From positions 62,001-126,000 of the forward strand of contig NZ_JADYVX010000021.1 of NCBI RefSeq assembly GCF_020194175.1: a stretch of 64,000 nt of DNA, written 5' to 3'. The translations under genes and the position numbers were made by a program. The DNA is from Bradyrhizobium sp. BRP22. Its GTDB lineage: Bacteria; Pseudomonadota; Alphaproteobacteria; Rhizobiales; Xanthobacteraceae. Each line of letters begins with the position of its first letter. Within the stretch, counting starts at the first letter, position 1. The notes beneath the pieces were generated by a model, which did no database searches, had not been told where the DNA came from, and saw only the letters and a list, made by a program, of their open reading frames with translations. This document shows, piece after piece, positions 7,882-16,329 of the stretch.

Positions 7882-9819
7882 CTACTCGTCCCTCGGCTTC
7901 AGATCGCGCTTGCCGTGATAGGCGCGCTTGACGCGGCGGGGCGGGCCGTAGCCGGCATTCTCTTCCTCGTTGCGGATGCGCGCCTCCTCGCTGCCGGAGC
8001 GCTGCACCAGCACGCGGCGGCCCTTGCGGTCGGCGATCACTGCGCGCTCGCTCACCGGCTTCGACGGCTTCCTGCCGCGCTGCGCATCGTCGTCACCGCC
8101 GGCATGGTGCTCGGGCCGGGCGAAGTCCGCGCCCGCAAGTTTGGCCACCTTCTCGCCGAGCTGCTCGCGCAGCACCCGCGTCTTGACCTCCTCGACCTTG
8201 CCTTCCTCGAGCTCGCCGAGCTGGAACGGGCCGTAGGAGATGCGGATCAGGCGGTTCACCTCGAGGCCGAGATGCGCCATCACGTTGCGCACCTCGCGGT
8301 TCTTGCCCTCGCGGATCGCGAACACCAGCCAGACGTTCGAACCCTGGTCGCGCTCCAGCGTCGCCTCGATCGGGCCGTATTTGACGCCCTCGACCTCGAC
8401 GCCCTTCTTCAGTTCATCGAGCTGCGCCTGGGTCACTTCGCCATGGGCGCGGACCCGATAGCGCCGGAGCCAGCCGGTGTCGGGCAATTCGAGCACGCGT
8501 GCCAGCCCACCGTCATTGGTGAGCAAGAGCAGCCCCTCGGTATTGAAGTCGAGTCGGCCGATGCTGATCAGCCGCGGCAAACCCTCGGGCAGATTGTCGA
8601 ACACGGTCGGACGCCCCTCAGGGTCGTCATGCGTCGTCATCAGCCCGCGCGGCTTGTGATAGAGAAACAACCGCGTCCGTTCGCGCGGCGGCAACGGCTT
8701 GCCGTCGACGGCGACGACATCATTGGTGGTGACGTCGAGCGCCGGCGAATTGATGACGCGGCCGTTCACGGTGACGCGGCCCTGCGTCACCATCTCCTCG
8801 GCATCGCGGCGTGAGGCAAGGCCGGCACGCGCCAGCACTTTTGCAATCCGCTCGCCGGACTTTTTCGGCCTCGGCTCCGGACGCGGCCGCCTTTCGAAAT
8901 CGGCCGGACGTTCGCGATAGGCGCCGCGACCGCCAAACGCCGGACGCTTCGCGAAAATCTTGCTGTCATCCTCATTGTCGCGACGCGGACGGTCGGAGAA
9001 GCGCCCCTCGCTGCGCGGATGCTCCTGCCAGTCGGTCCGGCCTTCGGGGCGCTCGCGGCGACGGTCGAACTTGCGATCATCGCGCTCGCGGGGACGATCG
9101 AATTTCGGCCGCTCGCGGAACGGACGGTCGCCCTGCTGACGGTCGTCGCGCGCGCGCGAAAAGCGCGGACGCTCGTCGCCGCCGCGGTCGTAGCGGGGCT
9201 TGTCGAACTTCGGTCGGTCCGGGCGGTCGGAACTGCGCTCGCGTTTCTCCCACGGCTTGGACTCGCCACGCGGCGGACGGTCGCCAAAATCCTTCCGCGG
9301 GCCGCGGGAGAATTTCTTGTCGTCACCGAACTTTCTCTTCGGGCGCTCGCCAAACGATCGCTCGCCGCGGTGCCCCTCGTCGCGCTCGCGGAAAGGACGC
9401 TTCTCGCCATCGCGGTCGCGTGAAGCATAAGGCTTCCTGTCCCCGAACTTCCGGTCCGAGAAGCGGCCGGCCGGCCGGGCGTCATCGCGATTGGCACGCG
9501 GCGTATACGGGCGCTTTTCGCTACCGCGATCGTCACGGTCGAACTTCGGACGGTCGCCGCGCGGGCGGTCGTCCCGGTTGAACCGCGGCTTGTCGCCGTA
9601 ATCGCGGCGCGGCGCATCGCCCCCCTCGCGGCGGCGGAAGGGACGATCCTCGCGCTTGCCACCGAACGAGCGCTTCTCACCCTCGTCCCGGTCCCGTCCG
9701 TAGCCGCGCTTGGCGAACTTCTTGTCCGGCCCACGGGGTTTGCCGGAACGGCCCTTGGCCGGACCCCCGTCCCGCCGGCCGCGCGGGGTATCGTTGTGTT
9801 TATCGCGGTCGCGGGGCAT
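7882..9819 (-). CDS. rluB: Pseudouridine synthase (RluB/RsuA family) with long disordered N-terminal arm
   Basis: This enzyme isomerises a uridine in rRNA, probably in the large-subunit peptidyl-transferase region. The S4 RNA-binding domain begins near residue 321 (SGERIAKVLARAG) and the catalytic Asp is about residue 424 in GRLDFNTEGLLLLTNDG; GKNREVRN follows. Residues 1-320 are almost entirely Arg, Asp, Lys, Gly, Pro and Phe, with recurring RPKFDR / RPRF-like words, and a basic tail of about 80 residues closes the protein. Total length 645 is more than twice that of E. coli RluB (under 300). The start MPRDRDKH was chosen over an upstream ATG that extends into the promoter region. Confidence 0.92.
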   Translation of the reverse strand: MPRDRDKHNDTPRGRRDGGPAKGRSGKPRGPDKKFAKRGYGRDRDEGEKRSFGGKREDRPFRRREGGDAPRRDYGDKPRFNRDDRPRGDRPKFDRDDRGSEKRPYTPRANRDDARPAGRFSDRKFGDRKPYASRDRDGEKRPFRERDEGHRGERSFGERPKRKFGDDKKFSRGPRKDFGDRPPRGESKPWEKRERSSDRPDRPKFDKPRYDRGGDERPRFSRARDDRQQGDRPFRERPKFDRPRERDDRKFDRRRERPEGRTDWQEHPRSEGRFSDRPRRDNEDDSKIFAKRPAFGGRGAYRERPADFERRPRPEPRPKKSGERIAKVLARAGLASRRDAEEMVTQGRVTVNGRVINSPALDVTTNDVVAVDGKPLPPRERTRLFLYHKPRGLMTTHDDPEGRPTVFDNLPEGLPRLISIGRLDFNTEGLLLLTNDGGLARVLELPDTGWLRRYRVRAHGEVTQAQLDELKKGVEVEGVKYGPIEATLERDQGSNVWLVFAIREGKNREVRNVMAHLGLEVNRLIRISYGPFQLGELEEGKVEEVKTRVLREQLGEKVAKLAGADFARPEHHAGGDDDAQRGRKPSKPVSERAVIADRKGRRVLVQRSGSEEARIRNEEENAGYGPPRRVKRAYHGKRDLKPRDE

Positions 9820-9950
9820 GAAAGGTCTCACTTTAAGGTCGGTCAAAAGGCATTTGCGCGCGCCGTCATCACGCCGCATCTTTTGCAAAGCCGGTGTCCA
9901 CTGTTGCTGAAGGCGCAGCTAGTAGCAGGTTTCTTGTGATGATACGAGGC

Positions 9951-10397
9951 ATGACTGCCCCTTCTTTCATGGATTTGGCGCTGAAAACCGCCGAAAACGC
10001 CGGAAAGGCCGGCGAAGTTCCGATCGGCTGCGTGATCGTGCGGGGCTACGAGGTGATCGCCACCGCCGGCAACCGGACCCTGACCGACCGCGACCCGACC
10101 GCCCATGCCGAGATTTTGGCGATCCGGCAGGCCGCGGAGGCGATCGGCACCGAGCGGCTGGTGGATTGCGATCTCTATGTCACGCTCGAACCGTGCACGA
10201 TGTGCGCCGCCGCGATCTCGTTCGCCCGCATCCGCCGGCTCTATTACGGCGCGGCCGATCCGAAGGGCGGCGCGGTGGAGTCCGGCGTGCGGTTCTTCTC
10301 CTCACCGACCTGCCATCACCGGCCGGAAATCTATCCCGCCATCGGCGAGCGGGAGGCCGCCGCGCTGTTGCGGGAGTTCTTTCGCGAGCGCCGGTGA
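9951..10397 (+). CDS. tadA: tRNA(adenosine34) deaminase
   Basis: Converts A34 of tRNA-Arg(ACG) to inosine. The cytidine-deaminase zinc site is intact: H52-A-E54 (Glu as proton shuttle) and P81-C-T-M-C85. The 148-residue length fits TadA. An in-frame ATG at 9939 (MIRGMTAPS) has a better-spaced AGCAGG and is a real alternative start; the core is unaffected. It is divergent from rluB, sharing a short intergenic region. Confidence 0.94.
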   Translation: MTAPSFMDLALKTAENAGKAGEVPIGCVIVRGYEVIATAGNRTLTDRDPTAHAEILAIRQAAEAIGTERLVDCDLYVTLEPCTMCAAAISFARIRRLYYGAADPKGGAVESGVRFFSSPTCHHRPEIYPAIGEREAAALLREFFRERR

Positions 10398-10426
10398 GTT
10401 GTGTCCCTGCTGCGCCGACACCACCG

Positions 10427-10530
10427 CTGTCATCATCCGCGAAGGCGGATGATCCAGTATTCCAGAGACGGCAGTGACTATTCGATCGGCCGATGCGTAC
10501 TGGATACCCCGCCTTCGCGAGGTATGACGA
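10427..10530. repeat. Repeat family E (copy 2)
   Basis: Carries 'tgtcatcatccgcgaaggcg' with 'gatgatccagtattccagag' on the left and 'actggataccccgccttcgc' on the right, matching the copy at 32666-32773. It separates convergent genes. Confidence 0.78.
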
Positions 10531-10542
10531 GCCGTGCGGAAG

Positions 10543-11448
10543 CTAGCCCGCTAGAAAGAACTCCCGCAGCAGCCTCCCCGTCGCTTCCGGATTCTCCTCG
10601 GTCAAAAAATGCCCGGAATCGACCGGCGATCCCACGACATTGGTCGCCCACTGCTTCCAGGTGTCGAGCGGCGTGGCCGCGGCACTCGCGATGCCGGCAT
10701 CGCCCCACAGCGCCAGCATCGGGATCGTGATCTTCCTGCCCGCCTCGAAATCCGCCTTGTCGGTCTCGTAATCGGCATAGGCGCCGGCGCGGTAATCCTC
10801 GCACATCGCATGGACACGCGAGGGATCGCGGAACGGCGCCAGATAGTGCTCCAGCGCCCGCGGATCGATGGCATCCAGCGTCTTCGATTTGGTCTGGCTC
10901 GCCATCTTGTGCTTCAGGAAGAAATCCGGCGCGCCCAGGATCAGCGTCTCCGGGAACGGGGCCGGCTGCGCCAGGAAGGTCCAGTGATAGATCTTCAGCG
11001 CATAGAGCCGGTTCATGCGCTCCCAGTAATTATAGGTCGGCAGGATGTCGAGCACGGCGAGTTTCGACAGCCGGCCGGGATGATCGAGCGCCAGCCGATA
11101 GGAGACGCGGCCGCCGCGGTCGTGACCGGCGAGCGCGAAATGCACATGACCGAGCTTCTCCATGGCTTCAATGAGCGTCTTCGCCATCGCGCGCTTGGTA
11201 TAGGGCGTGTGGTCCTTGTCGCTGTCGGGCATGTCAGACCAGCCATAGCCCGGCAGGTCGGCGATGATCAGCGTGAACCGGTCGTCGAGCTTTGGTGCCA
11301 CCGGATGCCACATCACATGCGTGGACGAGAAGCCGTGCAGCAGGAGCAGCGGCGGCCCCTTGCCGCCGACGCGCGCGAAGATGCGGCCTGAGGAGGTGTT
11401 GATCCATTCGGAGGCATAACCGGGGAAAAGATCGGCGAGATCGGACAT
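10543..11448 (-). CDS. Haloacetate (fluoroacetate) dehalogenase, alpha/beta-hydrolase fold
   Basis: Predicted to hydrolyse fluoroacetate or chloroacetate to glycolate plus halide. The 301-residue protein resembles Rhodopseudomonas palustris RPA1163, and the residues known there occur at the same numbers here: nucleophile Asp110 (GHDRGGR), Arg111 and Arg114 (carboxylate binding), Asp134 and His280 (rest of the triad), and His155, Trp156 and Tyr219 (halide pocket). The pocket residues separate defluorinases from ordinary epoxide hydrolase-like relatives. No signal peptide, so cytoplasmic. It is monocistronic between a repeat and purD. Activity on fluoroacetate itself is inferred. Confidence 0.88.
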   Translation of the reverse strand: MSDLADLFPGYASEWINTSSGRIFARVGGKGPPLLLLHGFSSTHVMWHPVAPKLDDRFTLIIADLPGYGWSDMPDSDKDHTPYTKRAMAKTLIEAMEKLGHVHFALAGHDRGGRVSYRLALDHPGRLSKLAVLDILPTYNYWERMNRLYALKIYHWTFLAQPAPFPETLILGAPDFFLKHKMASQTKSKTLDAIDPRALEHYLAPFRDPSRVHAMCEDYRAGAYADYETDKADFEAGRKITIPMLALWGDAGIASAAATPLDTWKQWATNVVGSPVDSGHFLTEENPEATGRLLREFFLAG

Positions 11449-11478
11449 CGCAAGCCTCCTCTCAATTTCGGATCGAGT

Positions 11479-12756
11479 TTAGCTCTTTTCGGCCTCCACC
11501 GCCTGCCAGGCGATGTCGCGACGGCAAAAGCCGTCCGGCCAGCGGATGCGGTCGATCGCTTCGTAGGCGCGCTGCTTGGCTTCCGTCACGGTCCTGCCCG
11601 AGGCGCAGACATTGAGCACGCGGCCGCCATTGGCGAGGATGACGCCATCCTTTTCGACCGTGCCGGCATGGAAGATTTCGACACCCTCGATCTGAGTGGC
11701 CTCGTCCAGCCCTTCGATGCGCGTTCCTTTCTTGTAATCGCCGGGATAGCCTTTGGCGGCCATCACCACAGTCAGGGCCGGTTCGGGGAACCAGCGCAGA
11801 TCAAAGTTCTTCAACTGCCCGTCAGAGGCGGCGAGGAAGGCCGGCACGATGTCGGACATCATCCGCAGCATCAGGACCTGGCATTCCGGATCGCCGAACC
11901 GGACATTGTATTCGAACAGCTTTGGACCCTGCTCCGTCAGCATCACGCCGGCATAGAGCACGCCGCGAAATGGAATGCCGCGCTGCTTCATGCCGGCGAC
12001 CGTCGGCAGGATGATCCGCGCCATGATCTGGTCGTGGATCTCTGGCGTCACGAACGGCGTCGGGGAATAGGCGCCCATGCCACCGGTGTTCGGCCCCTCA
12101 TCGTGATCGAACACGCGCTTGTGGTCCTGCGCCGAGGCGAGCGGGATCGCGGTCTCGCCGTCGCACAGCGCGAAGAAGCTGATCTCGCGGCCGGATAAAA
12201 ACTCCTCGATCACCACCTCGGCGCCGGCTGCGCCGAAACCGCCCTCGAACATCATCGCGATGGCCGCTTCCGCCTCGCCCACGGTTTTTGCCACCACGAC
12301 GCCCTTGCCGGCCGCAAGACCGTCGGCCTTGACCACGATCGGCGCGCCCTGCGCCCGCACATAGGCGAGCGCATCATCGGCATTGTCAAAGCGGCGGTAG
12401 GCGCCGGTCGGAATGTCGAACTCGCGGCAGAGATCCTTGGTGAAGCCCTTGGAGCCCTCGAGCTGCGCCGCGAGCCTGCTCGGGCCGAACGCCTTGATGC
12501 CGGCGGCGGCGAGATCGTCGACGATCCCGGCCGCGAGCGGGATCTCCGGACCGACCACGACGAGATCGATGGAATTGCGCCTGCAGAACTCGATCACAAC
12601 GGCATGATCGGCCACATCGAGCGCCACGCATTCAGCCTCGCGCGCAATTCCGGCATTGCCCGGCGCGCACCACAGCTTTGTCAGCAGCGGAGAGGCGGCG
12701 ATCTTCCACGCCAAGGCATGTTCGCGGCCGCCGGAACCGATCAGGAGAATGTTCAT
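11479..12756 (-). CDS. purD: Phosphoribosylamine-glycine ligase
   Basis: Second step of de novo purine synthesis: joins glycine to 5-phosphoribosylamine using ATP. The 425-residue sequence begins MNILLIGSGGREHALAW as all PurD do, continues with the ATP-grasp domain (PIVVKADGLAAGKGVVV and FDHDEGPNTGGMG) and the substrate segment YNVRFGDPE. I reject the 37-codon upstream extension. The gene is divergent from xseA. Confidence 0.97.
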   Translation of the reverse strand: MNILLIGSGGREHALAWKIAASPLLTKLWCAPGNAGIAREAECVALDVADHAVVIEFCRRNSIDLVVVGPEIPLAAGIVDDLAAAGIKAFGPSRLAAQLEGSKGFTKDLCREFDIPTGAYRRFDNADDALAYVRAQGAPIVVKADGLAAGKGVVVAKTVGEAEAAIAMMFEGGFGAAGAEVVIEEFLSGREISFFALCDGETAIPLASAQDHKRVFDHDEGPNTGGMGAYSPTPFVTPEIHDQIMARIILPTVAGMKQRGIPFRGVLYAGVMLTEQGPKLFEYNVRFGDPECQVLMLRMMSDIVPAFLAASDGQLKNFDLRWFPEPALTVVMAAKGYPGDYKKGTRIEGLDEATQIEGVEIFHAGTVEKDGVILANGGRVLNVCASGRTVTEAKQRAYEAIDRIRWPDGFCRRDIAWQAVEAEKS

Positions 12757-12920
12757 GGGATGCAGTGAGATAAGGGTTGCCGCGCCATAGCGCGAGGGTT
12801 TAGCACGCGCTCCGCCACGGCAACAAATGCCTGAGCGTGGATGTGGATATGTGGCGTGGCGGCCCACTCATCGCCCTGGGACCTTGCACCCGGGCCCGAA
12901 AAGCCCGATTCTATAAGACG

Positions 12921-14537
12921 ATGACCGCTGCCCCGAATCTGCTCAACGCGCCCGAATTCACTGTCTCGGAACTGTCCTCCGCGCTGAAGCGCACGGTGGA
13001 GGACCGGTTCGGCCATGTCCGGGTCCGCGGCGAGATCACCGGCTTCCGGGGCCCGCACTCCTCCGGTCATTGCTATTTCGCGCTGAAGGACGAGAACGCC
13101 AAGATCGAGGCGGTGATCTGGAAGTTCGCCCACGCCCGCATGCGCTTCAAGCCCCAGGAGGGGCTCGAGGTCATCGCGACCGGCAAGCTCACGACCTATC
13201 CGAACTCCTCCAAGTACCAGATTGTGATCGAGGCGCTGGAGCCGGCCGGCATCGGCGCGCTGATGGCGCTGATGGAGGAGCGCAAGAAGAAGCTCGCCGC
13301 CGAGGGCCTGTTCGACGAGGCGCGCAAACAGCTGTTGCCCTGGCTGCCGGAAGTGATCGGTGTCGTCACCTCGCCGACCGGCGCCGTGATCCGCGACATC
13401 CTGCATCGGCTCGAGGACCGCTTTCCGCGCCGCGTGCTGGTGTGGCCGGTCAAGGTGCAGGGCGACGGTTCCGCCGAGCAGGTTGCCGCCGCGATCCGCG
13501 GCTTCAACGCGCTGCCCGAGGGCGGCAGGATCCCGCGCCCCGATCTTCTGATCGTGGCGCGCGGCGGTGGCTCGCTGGAGGACCTCTGGTCCTTCAACGA
13601 GGAGATCGTGGTCCGCGCCGCCGCCGACAGCGTGATCCCGCTGATCTCCGCCGTCGGGCACGAAACCGACATCACGCTGATCGATTTCGCCGCCGACAAG
13701 CGCGCGCCGACGCCGACGGCGGCAGCCGAAATGGCGGTGCCGGTGCGCAGCGAGTTGCTCGCCGAAGTCGCGGCATTGGCGCGGCGCGTCTCCGTATGCT
13801 GGCAGCGCGGCCAGGAGGCCCGCCGCAACGAACTGCGCGCCGCGGCGCGGGCGCTGCCGGCACCGAGCGAGCTTCTGGCGATCCCGCGGCAGCGGCTGGA
13901 TCATCTTGGCGCCGCACTGCCGCGCGGCTTGAAGGCGAACACGCACGCGCATTTCCGCCGCTTCGCGTCCACCAGCGGCCGGCTGACGCTGCGCGTGCTG
14001 CACGGGCAGATCACGCATGCCAGGCAGCGCCTGACCGTGTCGGGCGAGCGGATCGCGCTTTCGGCGCGCTCGCTGCTGCGCTCTCGGCGCGAGCGCTTTA
14101 CGGGGCTCGAAGTCCGCTTCAAGGCCTCCAAGCTCGCCAATGCGCAGGCGCAGCGCAACGCCATCGCACGGCAGCGGGAACGCACCTACCGGCTCGCCGA
14201 GCGCGCACAGCGCGCCATGGTCACGTTGCTGCAGCGGTTGGATGCGCGCGTCGGCCAGAGCGGAAAATTGCTGGCGGCGCTCTCCTATCGCAGCGTGCTC
14301 GAGCGCGGCTTTGCCCTGGTGCGCGACGAAGCGGGGCATCCGGTGCATGCCGCGGCCAGCGTCGCGCCGAATGCGCAACTGTCGATCGAATTCGCCGACG
14401 GCCGCGTGGCCGCGACCGCCGATAGCGATCGCCCTGCCACCGCAGCGCCTGCCGCGCAGCCGAAACCGATCACGCGCGAGCCGAAGCCGGCACCGAAGCG
14501 CGTGGCCAAGCCGGTCGATCAGGGCAGCCTGTTCTAG
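12921..14537 (+). CDS. xseA: Exodeoxyribonuclease VII large subunit
   Basis: Catalytic subunit of ExoVII, which degrades single-stranded DNA to oligonucleotides. The N-terminal OB-fold (EFTVSELSSALKRTVEDRF, VRVRGEITGFR, GHCYFALKD) and catalytic domain (VVTSPTGAVIRDIL, VARGGGSLEDLW, AVGHETDITLID, RAPTPTAAAEMAVP) are intact. The C-terminus is a long helical arm then a Pro/Ala/Lys tail. 538 residues is longer than E. coli XseA but usual for Rhizobiales. Start at MTAAPNLL; the upstream GTG extension is not supported. The small subunit xseB is not in this window. Confidence 0.95.
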   Translation: MTAAPNLLNAPEFTVSELSSALKRTVEDRFGHVRVRGEITGFRGPHSSGHCYFALKDENAKIEAVIWKFAHARMRFKPQEGLEVIATGKLTTYPNSSKYQIVIEALEPAGIGALMALMEERKKKLAAEGLFDEARKQLLPWLPEVIGVVTSPTGAVIRDILHRLEDRFPRRVLVWPVKVQGDGSAEQVAAAIRGFNALPEGGRIPRPDLLIVARGGGSLEDLWSFNEEIVVRAAADSVIPLISAVGHETDITLIDFAADKRAPTPTAAAEMAVPVRSELLAEVAALARRVSVCWQRGQEARRNELRAAARALPAPSELLAIPRQRLDHLGAALPRGLKANTHAHFRRFASTSGRLTLRVLHGQITHARQRLTVSGERIALSARSLLRSRRERFTGLEVRFKASKLANAQAQRNAIARQRERTYRLAERAQRAMVTLLQRLDARVGQSGKLLAALSYRSVLERGFALVRDEAGHPVHAAASVAPNAQLSIEFADGRVAATADSDRPATAAPAAQPKPITREPKPAPKRVAKPVDQGSLF

Positions 14538-14540
14538 CTT

Positions 14541-14629
14541 GTAGCCCGGGTGGAGCGGAACGCGTAACCCGGGGCGCGGGCATCCGCATTGCGAGCGGTG
14601 ACTCGGGCTAGCGCTTCACCCGGGCTACG
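14541..14629. repeat. Repeat family C (copy 1)
   Basis: Begins GTAGCCCGGGTGGAGCGGAA and ends CTTCACCCGGGCTAC, giving complementary ends. Starts just after the xseA stop. Related units: 16289-16329 (partial), 25288-25380, 38459-38553, 39077-39173 and a variant at 22668-22701. Confidence 0.85.
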
Positions 14630-14661
14630 ACAGTTTGCGATTCATGCTGTCCGATCGTGGG

Positions 14662-14862
14662 GAGAGAGCCCTCACCCGGCGCTGCGCGCCGACCTCTCCC
14701 GCAAGCGGGCGAGGTGACTTCAAAGGCCGCTCCGCGGCAAGGTTGCCAAACGGGAGATGCGTATTCTCCCTCTCCCGCGAGCGGGAGAGGGGCGGGGTGA
14801 GGGTATCTCCACATTGGGACTCTCCGAGTGAAGAGAGCCCTTCGCCCGGCGGGAGAGGTGAA
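14662..14862. repeat. Repeat family B (copy 3, double unit)
   Basis: Contains 'ctctcccgcaagcgggcgag', 'cctctcccgcgagcgggaga' and 'gggagaggtgaaacgg', so at least one and a half units of the family. It ends at the 3' end of the minus-strand hydrolase. Confidence 0.75.
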
Positions 14863-14866
14863 ACGG

Positions 14867-15709
14867 CTACCGCGAGAGCCAGGCGGCGACCTGTTTCTGG
14901 GCGTCGGTGCGGGCCTCGGCGTCGGTGCCGACATGGCCGCCCTCGGGCACTGCGGCATCGGACGTTCCGGCAATCGCGTGCAGCGGCAGGTTGGCGAGAT
15001 CGAAGTCGTGATAGGCGCCGGGATAGACGATGATCCGCGCCAGCGCGCTGCGGCCGTGCGCGCCCTCGACCATCTGGTGGCAGGCCGGCGGGGAGCTCAC
15101 ATCGTCGTTGGCGCCGATCATGACCAGGGTCGGAACGCGCGCGCTCCAGCCAAGCCTGGAGGACAGCCGGCAGTCCGGATAGAACGCGATCGCCGAACGG
15201 AAGTCGGGCTCGGTGCCGCGCGACAGCAGTTGCGGCCGCACGGCCCACAACAGTGCGCTGGCGCCATTGGCCCAGCCGATCAGGCTGATGCGCTCACGCG
15301 CCACCCAGGGCTGTTGCATCAGCCATTGCCGTGCCGCTACGATATCGCCGACGCGCTCGCGACGGGCCAGCACGTGCCGTTCCCGCTCCTTGACGCGGCA
15401 TTGCGGGCCGAGATCGCGCGAGCCGTAGCTGTCAGGCAACAGCACGGCGTGGCCGGTCCTGAGCAATTGTTCCACCCAGTCGCGGTAACGCGGCAGAACC
15501 GGCTCCGAACGCCCGGCGAGGCCGCCGCAGCCATGCAGCGCGATCACGGTCGGAAACGGTCCGTTGCCATCGGGCTTGTAGAGTTGCGCGCGCAACGTGA
15601 GATTGCTTGCGGGAATGTCGACCTGGCGCGGGGCCGGCAGCGGCGCCGCCGTCGCGGCCGAAGCCACGGCAACGAGCGTCAGGAAAATGGCTGCTGACAA
15701 AAACCGCAT
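14867..15709 (-). CDS. Exported dienelactone-hydrolase-like alpha/beta hydrolase, nucleophile replaced
   Basis: A 280-residue protein with a signal peptide (residues 1-22, cut near TAAPLPAP) and the dienelactone hydrolase fold: ALHGCGGL oxyanion loop, a candidate acid in MIGANDDV and a candidate His in GAYHDFDL. The position of the nucleophile elbow reads G145-W-A147-N-G, with alanine where Ser or Cys is expected, so either the protein is not a hydrolase or another residue (for example Ser151) serves. An in-frame ATG 18 bases upstream is an alternative start. No operon partner. Confidence 0.78.
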   Translation of the reverse strand: MRFLSAAIFLTLVAVASAATAAPLPAPRQVDIPASNLTLRAQLYKPDGNGPFPTVIALHGCGGLAGRSEPVLPRYRDWVEQLLRTGHAVLLPDSYGSRDLGPQCRVKERERHVLARRERVGDIVAARQWLMQQPWVARERISLIGWANGASALLWAVRPQLLSRGTEPDFRSAIAFYPDCRLSSRLGWSARVPTLVMIGANDDVSSPPACHQMVEGAHGRSALARIIVYPGAYHDFDLANLPLHAIAGTSDAAVPEGGHVGTDAEARTDAQKQVAAWLSR

Positions 15710-15895
15710 TTCAATTGGCCGGATCATGGTGGCGCTGCTGACCGAGCGGACCATGACTTGCGAAACTAGCATGCAGTCTGGCCGCAATTCATCACAAGTC
15801 GGTGGTTTAACCTGCGGACACTAAAGCCTATTTATGGTAGGTATGAACCGCAACCCCAACGAGGCCTCGCGGCAAGGCCGGGCGGAGAGTTTATA

Positions 15896-16120
15896 GTGCT
15901 GAACAAGTTCGGTCCCTCAGGCCACGGCGAAGCGCAGGTGCAATATCTGGATGGCGATTTCCGCGTGGTCTCGCCGGGAACCTATGTGCGCTGCGCCATC
16001 ACGGACGTACGGATTCCGCTCGACGAACTGAAATATTGGAGCGTCGACCTGCAGGAAGCCTATGCGACCCCGGGCGCCGTTCTGCAGAGGCACTTTCCCG
16101 CAGCGCTGAAACAGGGATAG
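15896..16120 (+). CDS. DUF2093 family protein
   Basis: A 74-residue protein with the conserved family pattern LNKFGPSGHGEAQ, YLDGDFRVVSPG and PLDELKYWSVDLQEAY. Its function is unknown. The start is GTG, preceded by GGCGGAGAG at good spacing, and matches the family N-terminus. It lies beside lpxK, as is common in Rhizobiales, which hints at an envelope link, but that is inference from neighbourhood. Confidence 0.85.
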   Translation: MLNKFGPSGHGEAQVQYLDGDFRVVSPGTYVRCAITDVRIPLDELKYWSVDLQEAYATPGAVLQRHFPAALKQG

Positions 16121-16177
16121 GGCGCATTCGTTCCGTACCCAGGTTACGGGCTGCTCCGCGGGCACGACGCCAGACCC

Positions 16178-16268
16178 TCATGGTGAGGAGCGCGTAGCGC
16201 GTCTCGAACCATGAGGCCCCGGGCCCATCGTTCGAGACGGCCGCTTCGCGGCCTCCTCAGGTGAGGAC
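16178..16268. repeat. Repeat family F (copy 2)
   Basis: 'tcatggtgaggagcgcgtag' and 'cgcgtctcgaaccatgaggc' oppose 'ttcgagacggccgcttcgcg'. Same family as positions 1-100. Confidence 0.75.
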
Positions 16269-16288
16269 GTCACGTGTGGCCGCTTGCG

Positions 16289-16329
16289 TTCGGTAACCCG
16301 CGGTGGAGTGAAGCGTAACCCCGGCTACG
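16289..16329. repeat. Repeat family C, partial copy abutting lpxK
   Basis: Reads 'ttcggtaacccgcggtggag' then 'tgaagcgtaaccccggctac', the right half of family C. Read on the minus strand, its terminal TAGCC supplies the lpxK stop codon. Confidence 0.75.

Noticed and set aside
12753..14378. 541-codon open frame opposite xseA
   Set aside because: Antisense artefact; xseA carries all family motifs.
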